Below are positions 19,685 to 29,890 of a stretch of DNA of 64,000 nucleotides, in pieces. A program made the translations under genes and the position numbers. The notes under the pieces are model-generated. The model saw only the letters and a list, made by a program, of their open reading frames with translations, was not told where the DNA came from and did no database searches. The DNA lies in the NCBI GenBank assembly GCA_025890175.1, contig JANPYM010000017.1, positions 294,659 to 358,658 on the forward strand. The letters are read 5' to 3'. Position 1 is the stretch's first letter; the number at the start of each line of letters is the position of its first letter. This DNA comes from Ciborinia camelliae (lineage: Eukaryota; Ascomycota; Leotiomycetes; Helotiales; Sclerotiniaceae).

Positions 19685-21385
19685 ATGGTTTGGATCGATG
19701 CTGATATGATTACAGTTATATTCTACGAACATTTCATGTCATTCCAAATGAACGAGCGGCTTACGGAGATGGCCCAATCGGCAATTTCGATGTCAATGAG
19801 CACAGAAACCGTACGAGATACCACAAGCAATGCATCTACTACTAATCGACCCGAAACTTCTCAATCCGAGAAAGTTATCAAACCTTATCATGTTAATTCG
19901 GATTATGAAGATGACGCAATTGAAGTAGAAGATGGATCCAAGATGATCGACACAGACGAGGAAAGCGATGTTGTTCCTCCCTATCCCAGACGGGAAGGCC
20001 GATCGTCAAAATACAACCAAGTGTTTCCATCTTACCCAAAACGCGAGAGTCGAACCGTGAATTACAATGAGATGGGTGATCCACCTCATGCCAAACGCAA
20101 ACGTCGATCTGACAATGATGACGAACTCTTCTGTAATACACCACCTACTGAGCCAGCCCCAAAGTTGCGTGGAGTCATTGTTGGTATCTGGAAAGATTCA
20201 GAGCAATTTAAAGACGAGGACAAACACATCGTCCATGGCTTCATCGATGATGGCGATCGACTTCGTTTCCGGATACACGGTACGAATCGTGATCACAGCA
20301 AGTCTCTCCCTCTCCCACCAGTACCTCAAGGTTGCTGGGTCAAAAAAACAAATATTCTCTTTGATCGTCATCTCAGTGATATGTACTATGATGAGCTCAA
20401 AAAATATGTCTTGGACGAATCACGGAACGAGCCAGGCCAATCAATCGAGCTGCCTCGAGAAAACAACCTGAACCCTGCTGCAAAAGTGAAGCATAACCTA
20501 TCCGTATCAAGACCGGAAATACTCTTAGGCTATTGGGCGGATTCAAAAGAACATAAGGTTGAGGATAAACATGCCGTAAGTGGAAATACCACTATGAATG
20601 GTCGCATCCGGTTTTTTATCCGAAAATCGACCCGCGATGGACGTGATGTTATCGGGAATCAAAACATAGGCTCTGGCAGATCTCAAGTTGGGATCGAAAA
20701 GATTGTGCTTGAACCACATCTGTTGGGTATGATTCGATCTGAACTGCAACAGTATATTCTCATTCGCCAGAGACAGCTTGATGAGAGTGATGAAACGCCG
20801 ACAACTCAGCAAAAGAATGAGAAGGCGGCGGTAGAAGAAGCAAAAGCCTTCATAGCTTCGTCAAACTCGCCGGGGGCTGCCATATTGGCGACCTCCACTC
20901 CCAGTTCAGAACTGAGGGCTCAACGCTGTGGAGGAGAACCATCGGCCAACAAGCAACCCGCAAGTGGACGCGCCTCTAGTTTTTCGAGGAAGGAAACAAG
21001 AGGTAGTGGGAGAATATATGAACGAACAATCATTGATGATTCAGACGATGAGGCTCCGGTCCACCGATCTGAATCCCCTCGAAAGTCTTTGGCTCGGATG
21101 CAACTTCGAAAGTCAATGCGCCAATTGAACAGAACATGGGAAGCTCAACAGCCAGCAAGCCTTCAACAGCCAGCAAGCCTTCAACAGCCAGCTCCCGTTC
21201 CAAAGTCCATCACAACTAGCACTCCTGTGAGTAACGACGATGTCAAAGTTCACGATGACATCACATACACAAGAAGACCTGATGGGGAATTCGAGGGCAA
21301 GTACGTCGGACCCCGTGAGGTAATTACGATCGACGGTCAAGACTACATCAAATATCAAGTTCTGAAGAAGGCATCCTTTTTTTGA
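19685..21385 (+). CDS. Orphan protein with tandemly duplicated ~83-aa domain
   Basis: Single-exon ORF of 566 aa; an alternative ATG at 19748 (MNERLTEM) gives 545 aa. I do not recognise the family. Residues about 160-242 and 277-359 are two copies of one domain sharing the pattern GxWxDSxxxKxEDKHxVxG, then RxRFxI, then TRD/TNRDxR, ending in hxhxxHLxxMxxxELxxYh. N-terminal to them lie an acidic segment, two PxYPxREnR repeats and a basic NLS-like KRKRRS. C-terminal: a Ser/Arg-rich linker, a DDSDDE acidic patch, a PASLQQ duplication, and a final small module (GEFEGKYVGPREVITIDGQDYIKYQVL). Nuclear location is inferred from the basic patch only. It lies alone in a repeat-rich region. Confidence 0.8.
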   Translation: MVWIDADMITVIFYEHFMSFQMNERLTEMAQSAISMSMSTETVRDTTSNASTTNRPETSQSEKVIKPYHVNSDYEDDAIEVEDGSKMIDTDEESDVVPPYPRREGRSSKYNQVFPSYPKRESRTVNYNEMGDPPHAKRKRRSDNDDELFCNTPPTEPAPKLRGVIVGIWKDSEQFKDEDKHIVHGFIDDGDRLRFRIHGTNRDHSKSLPLPPVPQGCWVKKTNILFDRHLSDMYYDELKKYVLDESRNEPGQSIELPRENNLNPAAKVKHNLSVSRPEILLGYWADSKEHKVEDKHAVSGNTTMNGRIRFFIRKSTRDGRDVIGNQNIGSGRSQVGIEKIVLEPHLLGMIRSELQQYILIRQRQLDESDETPTTQQKNEKAAVEEAKAFIASSNSPGAAILATSTPSSELRAQRCGGEPSANKQPASGRASSFSRKETRGSGRIYERTIIDDSDDEAPVHRSESPRKSLARMQLRKSMRQLNRTWEAQQPASLQQPASLQQPAPVPKSITTSTPVSNDDVKVHDDITYTRRPDGEFEGKYVGPREVITIDGQDYIKYQVLKKASFF

Positions 21386-21959
21386 AAGAGCTATTGTTAA
21401 AGCTGATGGGTCCAAGGGCACGTTGTATGTTGTTAAGGTCTGAGACACTCGACGTTCTTATTTGCTTTAAAGGCTTGATTAGTGTGTGCGTTTGGGTTAC
21501 TACTAATTGGTTGGATTTGTTATTCTTGGATATTCTCTTCGATCTAATAAGTGTTTATTTGTATTTGTATTTATTCTCAACTGAATTTTTGATTTCTTTC
21601 TTCAGTTTCGGTGAATGTAAGAAGCATTTTTGGTTCTTTTCTTTTGCTAATTGGATATTGAATGAAATGAACTTGAACTTGAACTTTCAAAATTGTAGAT
21701 TGGGTGGTTAACTCAATTGGATGTATATGATGATTTTATTAATTTGCGGTCCTCGCATAAAAGAATTTAACAATTGGAAATCGAATACTTATCTAATAAT
21801 ACCTAATACCTAATACCTTATCTTTGTAAAGACTCGAGAGAAGATAGATTTGGTAAATCATCAATCGGTCGCCTGCGATAATAATGGAAGTCATTACACT
21901 TAGGTGTTTTATGATTTCTATCTTGTTATATTGATTAAAATCAATATTAGAAAGATTGG
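21386..21959. other. 3' flank of the orphan gene
   Basis: AT-rich, with ATTTGTATTTGTATTT and GAACTTGAACTTGAAC short tandem words. Presumably the 3' UTR and spacer; nothing else seen. Confidence 0.5.
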
Positions 21960-22230
21960 GAACATTTAGAACATTTAGAACATTTAGAACATTTAGAACA
22001 TTTAGAACATTTAGAACATTTAGAACATTTAGATCATTTAGATCATTTAGATCATTTAGATCATTTAGATCATTTAGATCATTTAGATCATTTAGATCAT
22101 TTAGATCATTTAGATCATTTAGATCATTTAGATCATTTAGATCATTTAGATCATTTAGATCATTTAGATCATTTAGATCATTTAGATCATTTAGATCATT
22201 TAGATCATTTAGATCATTTAGATCATTTAG
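21960..22230 (+). repeat. Two-phase 9-bp minisatellite, (GAACATTTA)~8 then (GATCATTTA)~22
   Basis: Perfect tandem array of a 9-mer. Eight units read GAACATTTA; then an abrupt, clean switch to GATCATTTA is kept for about 22 units. The unit is a multiple of three, so both strands stay open (FRT/FRS on plus, NVL/NDL on minus). Neither ORF has any other coding support. Confidence 0.95.
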
Positions 22231-22387
22231 ATGGGTATGATTGGACTCACTCCTGGAGGGATGGTTGTGTTCTCGATAAGTATGGTATCTTGAACAGAAA
22301 GTTACTGTGGACTTTGCTACCAATTGGTAAAGTGAAAGTGTGTAAGAAGGACGAAGTTCTCTGATTGTCTCTGTGCAGCTAGTATTA

Positions 22388-22489
22388 GCGTAACAAATTT
22401 GAAGTTATATTGATCAAATTAAGATTATTAGATGAAAAATTGAGGTTTTGGAAGCTAGTTATGCATAGCGGTACATCTTAGTGTTACGC
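22388..22489. mobile_element. Candidate 102-bp mini-MITE with TA flanks
   Basis: GCGTAACA at 22388-22395 and its complement TGTTACGC at 22482-22489 bound a 102-bp AT-rich segment, each flanked outside by TA, as expected for Tc1/mariner-type target-site duplication. A further copy of the same TIR lies at 22501, making the right end a perfect 10-bp-arm hairpin (GTTACGCTAG, CACTA, CTAGCGTAAC; 22483-22507). The termini are only 8 bp, so the call is tentative. Confidence 0.4.
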
Positions 22490-22507
22490 TAGCACTACTA
22501 GCGTAAC

Positions 22508-24900
22508 AAACATTTAGAACATTTAAGATCACTGAGATCATTAGGAACGTTGGATTTTAATAGCTTTTAATGTACCGCTTAAGAAGCTCGGACTTTCTTT
22601 CCGTAATAGCAGGAGCTGGGCTTATAGATATGCGGTGTATTCGTTAGGTAGGTTAAGGTCACTCAAAAATTTCCAAATTCGAGAAATAGACATGAAATTA
22701 TAATTAAATATTAAAGACGTAATTAACTCTTGGCTACCGCTATCTAGATAGATAGATGTTTACTTATTGTTTGTGATGATGAATTTTAGAACGTTTATAT
22801 CTATAAAAATTGATAACTGTAGTGATGATTTAAGAGTATATAGCACTCGGTTAACCTATTATGTTTTTGGTACCGCGATGGCATCAGCTTAATATAGACT
22901 TCGCAGCTATACAACTCTATAGTTATATATCAGAAAGCATTTATGTAGATAGACCTTCTCTGCCACGTTGATGAGCATGGTAAGAGTACTAGTATAAGTA
23001 CGGCTGGTGTTGCTTCGGTTGTTTATGGGCTTTTAATGGTTGTGGCATTATCACCCGAGTCCCGACAGTTTATTAAAGGGACCCCACTTCAAGTTTCAAG
23101 TCAGGTGTCTTTTGAAGCTACTTGGGCAGGAGTAGAGCTACCTAGTGATCAATAACTGTAAATAGATATGATAAAACCACCCTATATTTGCTCAAGCCAG
23201 GTTGATCTTGAAGCATACCTACCTAGGTAATTTGAGGATTAGAGAGATGCTATAAAGCTGGGCAACTGGACAAACAAGAAGAATCTTTCTTTGGTCCTGA
23301 TTGGTACGCAGGAAATCCTATGGATATCTTTCAAGACCTTGGTATGGTATGATCAACAAAGCCGAGGCTCCAGATCCTTTTGATTTTCAGTGAGGGCATT
23401 AGTATTTTCAGTATTTTGTTTACGCCCCACTCTAGTGGTAGATATAGTATTTTTTGAAAATATTTGAATAAATAGTATAAAATATAATATTACTAATAAT
23501 ATTAATAATATTTTGAATATAATTTACTATTGAAAATATACTGAAATACCGGAATTTGCATATTTTTATAAATTCCTAATAACATTAACTAATGAAATAC
23601 TTGAAATATACTAAAATACTTTTGGAATGCTTTTGGAATGTTTTCAAAATATACAAATTCCGGTATTTTAGTATATTTTTAGTAGTAAATTATATCAAAA
23701 ATATTATTAATATATATATACATAAATAGTATTAAAGTTTATACGTACTTTAATAAATGGTATAGCTTTCAAGCTTATATCAGCCACCGTTTCATTGTAG
23801 TATACTAATGCCTACATTGTTGATTTTTATTCACTTTCAAGTTTCACCTGCAACTTGTGCAATTTCAAACTTTGCCTCCCGAGGTCTTGTCAGCCTCTTC
23901 TCTGCCGCTTCTCTGCCCCTTTAATCTTCCTCGATAGAGATGGGAGATAAGAATCAGTGACCAGCTATGTCTATGTCAAATTAGAATATTCCTGGATAGT
24001 TGAAATGTTGAGACGGCTGTCTTTATGTTTATATCATGTCTCAATGAAGTAGAAAGGTCAAAATTTGAAAGGAATTAGAAGGGGAAAAGATGTCAAAGAT
24101 GTCCCTATACATGATTATTGACTATCTTGTATGTATCTAGCCTCCCAAAGCACTTGTAATAGGTTAACATTTGACATTCTCATTGCAATGCTATACGGCA
24201 AATAGCTGAGTGGATGTTTTATAAGACCAACGTGATACAACAGTTGAGATATTATCAGGTTTGATGGTCTGTCTCGGCTTAACCTCAGCTTCGTCTGGCT
24301 GTTTGAGTGACTCACTCAAGAATCTCCCCATCTTATGCCGAAATTACAGCCACTTTCCGAGATCAAACTTTCAAAGCAGCGAATGCAGGGTCTTTAGTGT
24401 GCTGTACAATAGAATATAGTAGTCAGCTTAGAAATCAAAATAAACAAGTTCCTGTCGAATTCCTGAGATTTACAAACTCTATCCTGCTTTGTCTCTCTGG
24501 CTTCAGTTTTCTGACTTCAATACTCTTTCTTGACTGATTTCTAACCATGTCAATCATTCTTATGAATTATTTTAGTTCCTAATGATTTTGATGATCAAGG
24601 AAAGAGTTAAATTGAAGCTGCCTTCTCTTAAACCAGTGTCTCTTGAGCTGCAAGAGAGGTGGGAGGTCCTTCACAGCTTAGAATTCTGAAGAGCAAGTAA
24701 GTTTCTAACAATTTCTTTCACTGATTGATTTCATCAATGATTTCTACCCATTATTAATTCAATGTACTGACTCAATTGGAACAATAGACCACTCAGTCAT
24801 GTCATTACGCTTCTGTATATCTGTTTCGAAGGCTTACAACATTCGATCTAAGGTAAGCTTCACTTCCAATTGCTGATACTCATCAAGCAATCTATAGCAA
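22508..24900. other. Gene-free AT-rich region
   Basis: Contains the AT palindrome described separately, a solitary GAACATTTAAGATCACTGAGATCATT patch related to the 9-bp array (22509-22540), and TAGGTAGGTT words. No ORF with coding character was found on either strand. Confidence 0.5.
23480..23720. repeat. AT-rich imperfect inverted repeat (hairpin / MITE-like)
   Basis: The left arm (about 23495-23568) includes AATATACTGAAATACCGGAATTTGCATATT. The right arm (about 23645-23715) includes its near-complement, AATATACAAATTCCGGTATTTTAGTATATT. About 80 bp of loop separates arms of about 70 bp. The whole segment is almost pure A/T apart from the CCGG core. Confidence 0.6.
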
Positions 24901-24929
24901 GGTTTGATCTGACTTGACTATAGACGCCA

Positions 24930-25524
24930 AAACACAAACCAGCTCAACACCACTCAAATCAAAAACAACCAAGTGAAGGTCGCACTTCAAAACTCCGCTG
25001 GGGAGCACTTGCCCACCCTGGCAGTAATCATAAACCTCCCGGGATGGATTTTCCGACACTGCTAAACAACAAGCTATCGAAGGGTATCATGATTCGCCAG
25101 CCCTAGCTAACTTTGTGCCGATTCCCAACGAGGGACAAATCAATTTCACACCCGCCTATGTCCATTTTAATGAGACTGCCTGCCGGTTGCGGCACAATTC
25201 AAGAGGTGTGTGCTAGTTGATTCTTCTCTCTAACCGTATGGATAGTACTGACAATTTGATACAGATGATGAGTTAACCTTGGTCGGAATGGGCCACGAGC
25301 CCCATGTTCCCTCCAGAAGAGGCTGCGGCTCTTCAACTCTTTCTGAAGAGCTGCAGCCTTGCCGGCCAGTTACAAAAGATTTTGTGCTATGGACTTATAC
25401 AGAATTGAGCATGTCTTCTCAGAAGAGATCAAGCGTTCAAACGTATATTCGACGTGACTTTCCCGGTGTAATCATATTCAGGGACATCACGGAAGTTGCG
25501 TCGAGTATATGTTTGAACGCTTGA
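24930..25524 (+). pseudogene. Decayed protein gene of unknown family
   Basis: After an AG acceptor near 24924 one frame reads PAQHHSNQKQPSEGRTSKLRWGALAHP. Around 25050-25070 the coding-like signal jumps frame, continuing SDTAKQQAIEGYHDSPALANF, then INFTPAYVHFNETACRL. An intron-like segment (GTGTGT..ACAG, about 25206-25264) and DDELTLVGMGHEPHVP follow, running into the inverted repeat at 25419. The frame jump and the loss of coding sense after 25419 indicate a pseudogene. No family recognised. Confidence 0.4.
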
Positions 25525-25597
25525 TCTCTTCTGACGTTGTAATTTTCGGAGATATCACGGAAGTTGCGTAGATATTTAAACGCTTGATCTCTTCTGA
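25419..25597. repeat. Compound repeat: 36-bp inverted arms plus a direct copy
   Basis: The arm at 25419-25454 begins TCAGAAGAGATCAAGCGTTC. Its near-perfect complement lies at 25499-25534, ending CGCTTGATCTCTTCTGA. A second direct copy of that end, with the preceding ATCACGGAAGTTGCGT, lies at 25552-25597. The first two arms fold into a hairpin with a 44-nt loop. Confidence 0.8.
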
Positions 25598-25869
25598 AAA
25601 TACTACGAATAGGTTGAGGGGTATTCATGTGGTGTAATAGGTGCATTAATGTACTATTAGACTTTGCAAGAAATATAACACTGTTTCCTGTAGCCGCTTC
25701 GGTGTGCACTAATTTATGACATATTGGCTGTGCTTGTTGGATGGCTATGCTACAAGTGGAAGCTGACAGTGTCAATCTAGTGAGTTCATAGATATTAACA
25801 CATCAAATTCAGATCCTGTCTTACCAATTGATAGATAGGATAGAGATAGAGTTTGTCCTAGAACCCTCC

Positions 25870-26275
25870 CACAGACAACAAGAAAAACAACAGCAATCCA
25901 GCACAGAAAAAGAGAGGACCGTATAAGAAACGCAAGCGGAGAACCATTCAGTTGGCAATCATACCGATGTCGGAGACACCGACGAATCTCATCGCCGGTA
26001 TAGATGGATGATCGATCCCCCCGAGGGCCATGGACGGGGGCATAATTGTCAAAACAGTAAGGTAGAAACGAAACATGATCATGATACTATCACAAGACTG
26101 GTGTTCCTTGACTCCGAAAGAAATGGTATGCCCTGATCCAACTTGATTCTTTCACCGATTCCTGAACAATGCTGACCACTTTCAGTGATTCAGATCTGCG
26201 TTCCAAAATCCCCACTTTTCCTGTCGGCTCCTCCTCTCCAATTCGACCAGAAGTACTAAGTCTCATCTTCTAGAA
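25870..26275 (+). pseudogene. Gene relic of unknown family
   Basis: A basic, coding-like stretch (KNNSNPAQKKRGPYKKRKRR) runs from about 25870 and hits a stop near 26010. Further on is LVFLDSERN, then GTATGC..TTTCAG (about 26127-26186) and VIQICVPKSPLFLSAPPLQF. The pieces suggest exons of one decayed gene, possibly the same as the relic just upstream. No domain recognised. Confidence 0.3.
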
Positions 26276-28870
26276 GAATCATTCGAGAGCTGCAAGAGAG
26301 ACTTATATGATCTTGTGAATATTGGAGAGATATTGAGCTCCAAATCCCAACAATACCCTCAACCTGGCCTCAAACTTTACCGGTCAAACTCTTCCAATCA
26401 TTTCACAGTGAATATTGGGTGTGGTGGTATAAGGACACTACACAATTTCAGAAGATGTGGGATTATGCTCACTAGCATATACCAAGATAATTCGTAAAAA
26501 TTCTTCTTGGTGTCATGCCTAGGCCTTTGCCTAGTGAATGCCATGTAGCCAGTCACGTGATTATCATAGTTCTTTTATCTGATTGCTGATCTACGATGCT
26601 ATTCCCAAATGCTGATGTGGCGCGTGTGACACTTGGTAAGTCTCCATTGTCTAGATCTAGATAGCACTTTGATATGTAAAACATTGGCTAACCATTTTAT
26701 CATCATAGGAAGGCCGAGTCATTGCTCAATCTACTTTTCATTCCCCTGCAGGAGCTACCGCGGCCTTGTTTTCGGATGAAGCCATGATTACAAACACTAG
26801 CCGGCCATTTGATCTTCATCTTTCGATGCATAGATCATTCCAAGTACTAGTTGACCATTTAAGCTTTGTCTTTGGACGGCTCCATGATTCCAAGCACTAG
26901 TCGAACATTCAAGCTGTCGCGTCTATCAAGCCCACCATGGCATTGACCAGTCTCAGGAATTCACTAGATTTATTCGAGTACAGAAAAACTTGATTCATAA
27001 ACGATTTCTCTCTTCGAAAACCAGCCAAGAATATCATCAAGGCTTGCTGAGTGCACGACTCGGATATACATTCCGCATATGCCCTTTGCCCTAGACAGAA
27101 ATTCAAGATGTTTATTACGGCAACCGGTTGATACTTACCAGTACTGCTATGCCAAAGAATAAGCCCGGGGGTGCTGAACCAGCAGGTATGCAAATACAAG
27201 GAGGCGGCATCTAGTTCTGAGGCTCGAATCTTGGCCGTTTTGCTATGCTAATCTGCTCTGGTACGAAAATCCAGGGCTGCATTGAAGTGAAAGAAATCAA
27301 GAAGTCTATTAGACGCAGAACAGACGGACATGTACGGCTCAATACCGATAAGGTTTCCGTAAATGGATAAATGACTTTGAAAGAGCTAATGATACGGCAT
27401 GCCTGCATGCTTCACATTCGCAAGTTTTTATCTAGAGAAGGGACGGAAAACTAAGAAGAAAATGCACGCGATCTTCGCTATCTACCTGAGTTCCACCAGT
27501 GGAGGCACGGTTCGTGGAACGCTTCTCAACTTCCCAAAATCACGATTGTTTTAGCCTTCAATTGATTCTGTTGAAGCGATATAGTTTCATTGTTTGATCT
27601 GTATTGAAAGATTCGAATGAGTTTGGGAGTATAAAACGAGGTATTGCGAGTATGTTATTACATTCAACTTTCGCGTCGTTCTATGAGTCCGTACACCCAT
27701 TGGTGTTCCGTCCCCAGTCACAACAAGTATTGGCTGCGGGCTGTCCCTACTGGGAAGAGTATGATGTCTTGTTGACTGATCTCCTGATAAAGGGGCCAGC
27801 ATTTTCAATTGCACATGGCGGTTATGCTAAGCGAGGACTCTGTTCTTCAATGCCAAAGACCAGTACAAAGACTGGAATCCTAAGTCATATTCAGACGTCT
27901 TGGACCTGATCGAATATGGCGGGAATATTCGGTTCATAGGCTTTTCTCGACCATGATTTTTATAAGCCGTAACCTATTGCAAGCCTTGCACCACCTGCTG
28001 CAGAGGTTGATCCTACCAAGGCATATTTGGCAAGATACGATGTCGACCGTCGCTCAATTTTCGCTGGTTCGTGGAAAAGGTTGAAGGGATATCCAGGGGA
28101 CTCGCTTGTTTGTGTATGAGTAGTATGTATATGTACATTAGTAGCAACTCTGGACGCGTGTCTCGACTATGATGAAGATCTGGTCTAGATTGAAACACGC
28201 TGGATAGTTCTGCAATTGCAGGTAAGCTAACTCAATGTTTCCTCCTGTTTGCCCCCCTCCAGTCCAGCACTTTCTCTCGAGCCATTGTCTGTTGTTGAGG
28301 TGTTACTTTAAGATTCTTGCCTAAGTCTTCATCGTTTCAAAGTTACCTCCACCTCACCACCAGCAACTTGAAACCAAGCCAGCATCATTACCTTATGGAA
28401 TAGTGATCCATGGGGTAAAGGAATCGAATTCCCTTCGTGCTTCTGAACATACTCCTAGAGATAGATTGGCACAGAAAACAAGTGTATGAAGCTGAGCGTG
28501 CAAGAGAAAAGAGTGAATATGCAAATACATTGCACTCAATCAGATCTCCCTTCTCTTGCCGTACTGTCGCCGTACATCTTGTGAAAGACATCTTCAATAC
28601 GGCCAGCCTCCTTGAACCAAAACGGCCATGTTAAACCAAAACGGCCATGTTAAGCTAGTGTCTAATTTAAACGCCCTAACGAATTTTCCCTACAAGTGAA
28701 ATGGAATATTTAAGCCCACCAAATGTGTGACCAAATTTTTTCACGAAATTTGGACAGTCATTTTTTTAGTTTTCAAGATTCTCAGCAACAACGGAAATCG
28801 CAAGTCAACACTCTTGAACGACAATAATCATCCCGTACTTTCAAAACTATTATATTCAAAGACCGCAGTC
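26276..28870. other. Gene-poor region with probable relics
   Basis: A GTAAGT..CATAG intron-like segment lies at about 26636-26708. A CTTTG/CAAGCACTAG word recurs (26805-26910). Short ORFs at 26909-27199 (minus) and 27604-27909 (plus) look somewhat protein-like but match no family I know. An 18-20 bp tandem (AACCAAAACGGCCATGTT, twice) sits at 28614-28652, just upstream of the Gcn5-like gene. Confidence 0.4.
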
Positions 28871-29890
28871 ATGCCCAAGAGAAGCGCTGTTAACGACTCT
28901 CCTTCTGTCATTACTGGCGACGTCGAATTTCGACCCGTCAGGAACGACGGAAGGGAAGCGAGTTTCGTCACTCTCGCAAAGTTCCAACAAGTAGTACAGG
29001 AGCAACTACCAAATATGGGCGCGGAGTATATCGCAAAGACGGTCCTTGACCCCACGCATACAACGCTCGTCATGGTCCAGAAAATCAGGGGACCCACCCG
29101 CTCAAAGAAACTCGAGGAGGTGATCGGCGGGATCACATACAGAGTTTGGGAAGAGAGAAAATTTGTCGAGATGGTTTACCTTGTTGTGGCTACGGACCAC
29201 CACGAATCAGGACATGGAACGCGCTTGGTGAATCATTTCAAAGACGAGATCAAATCATCGTACGCGGAGAAAGTCATGGAAATACTTACGTATGCCGATC
29301 TTACTGCCGTCGGCTTCTTCAAGAAGCAGGGCTACACGAAAGATCTCACTCTGGACAAGAGCGTGTGGGGTGGTATTATCAAGGATTACACCAAATCGAC
29401 TCTTATGCAATGCACCTTGCTCCCAAGAATCCGTTATGTCGAGGCAGCTCGCATGCTGCGTAAGCATAAGGACGCTGTGCTGGCTAAAGTCACTGCCGTC
29501 AATAAGCGAAATGACGTTGTACATGCACTGGCACGAGAAACAGGGCCCAGACCTCACAGCACTTCACTCCGGGACTTCTTGTCTCACTTGAGACGCACTA
29601 AACGAGCCTGGCCTTTTCTCAAGCCTGTAACCAAAGATATTGCCCCTGACTATCATAAAGTCATCACCCATCCAATGGATTTGCAAACTATGGGGGAAAA
29701 GTTGGACAAAGGTCTCTATAAAACACCAAAGGCATTCGTAGATGATGTCAAGTTGATCATCAGTAACTGCCGAGAATACAACGAGCCGGGTACACTCTAC
29801 CATAGGTATTCGAATGTGTTGGAGAGCGCCATGTTAGCTTTCATCAAGGACATGCCCGAGTGGTCCAAACCTGTCAATATACTCGAATAA
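28871..29890 (+). CDS. Divergent Gcn5-like histone acetyltransferase with bromodomain
   Basis: Single exon, 339 aa, first in-frame ATG at 28871 (MPKRSAVNDSPS). The layout matches Gcn5: a HAT domain (about residues 15-200) with VIGGITYR, LTYADLTAVGFFKKQGYTKDLTLDKS and IKDYTKSTLMQCTLLPRIRY. A C-terminal bromodomain (about 246-335) follows, with WPFLKPV, APDYHKVITHPMDL and NCREYN including the acetyl-lysine-binding Asn. The catalytic Glu is kept (KFVEMVY, about residue 100). The acetyl-CoA pyrophosphate loop is altered: HHESGHGTRL, where Gcn5 has a Q-V-R/K-G-Y-G-A-type loop, so GxG remains but the leading Gln and Arg/Lys are gone. It lies at the edge of the gene-poor zone; a paralogue rather than the main SAGA Gcn5 is my inference. 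Confidence 0.85.
   Translation: MPKRSAVNDSPSVITGDVEFRPVRNDGREASFVTLAKFQQVVQEQLPNMGAEYIAKTVLDPTHTTLVMVQKIRGPTRSKKLEEVIGGITYRVWEERKFVEMVYLVVATDHHESGHGTRLVNHFKDEIKSSYAEKVMEILTYADLTAVGFFKKQGYTKDLTLDKSVWGGIIKDYTKSTLMQCTLLPRIRYVEAARMLRKHKDAVLAKVTAVNKRNDVVHALARETGPRPHSTSLRDFLSHLRRTKRAWPFLKPVTKDIAPDYHKVITHPMDLQTMGEKLDKGLYKTPKAFVDDVKLIISNCREYNEPGTLYHRYSNVLESAMLAFIKDMPEWSKPVNILE

Noticed and set aside
21793..22323. Long ORFs on both strands through the 9-bp array (NDL/FRS repeats)
   Set aside because: Open only because the unit length is a multiple of three; no start context, domain or splice support.
28727..28870. 48-codon upstream extension of the Gcn5-like ORF
   Set aside because: Starts at GTG with no ATG and no similarity to Gcn5.
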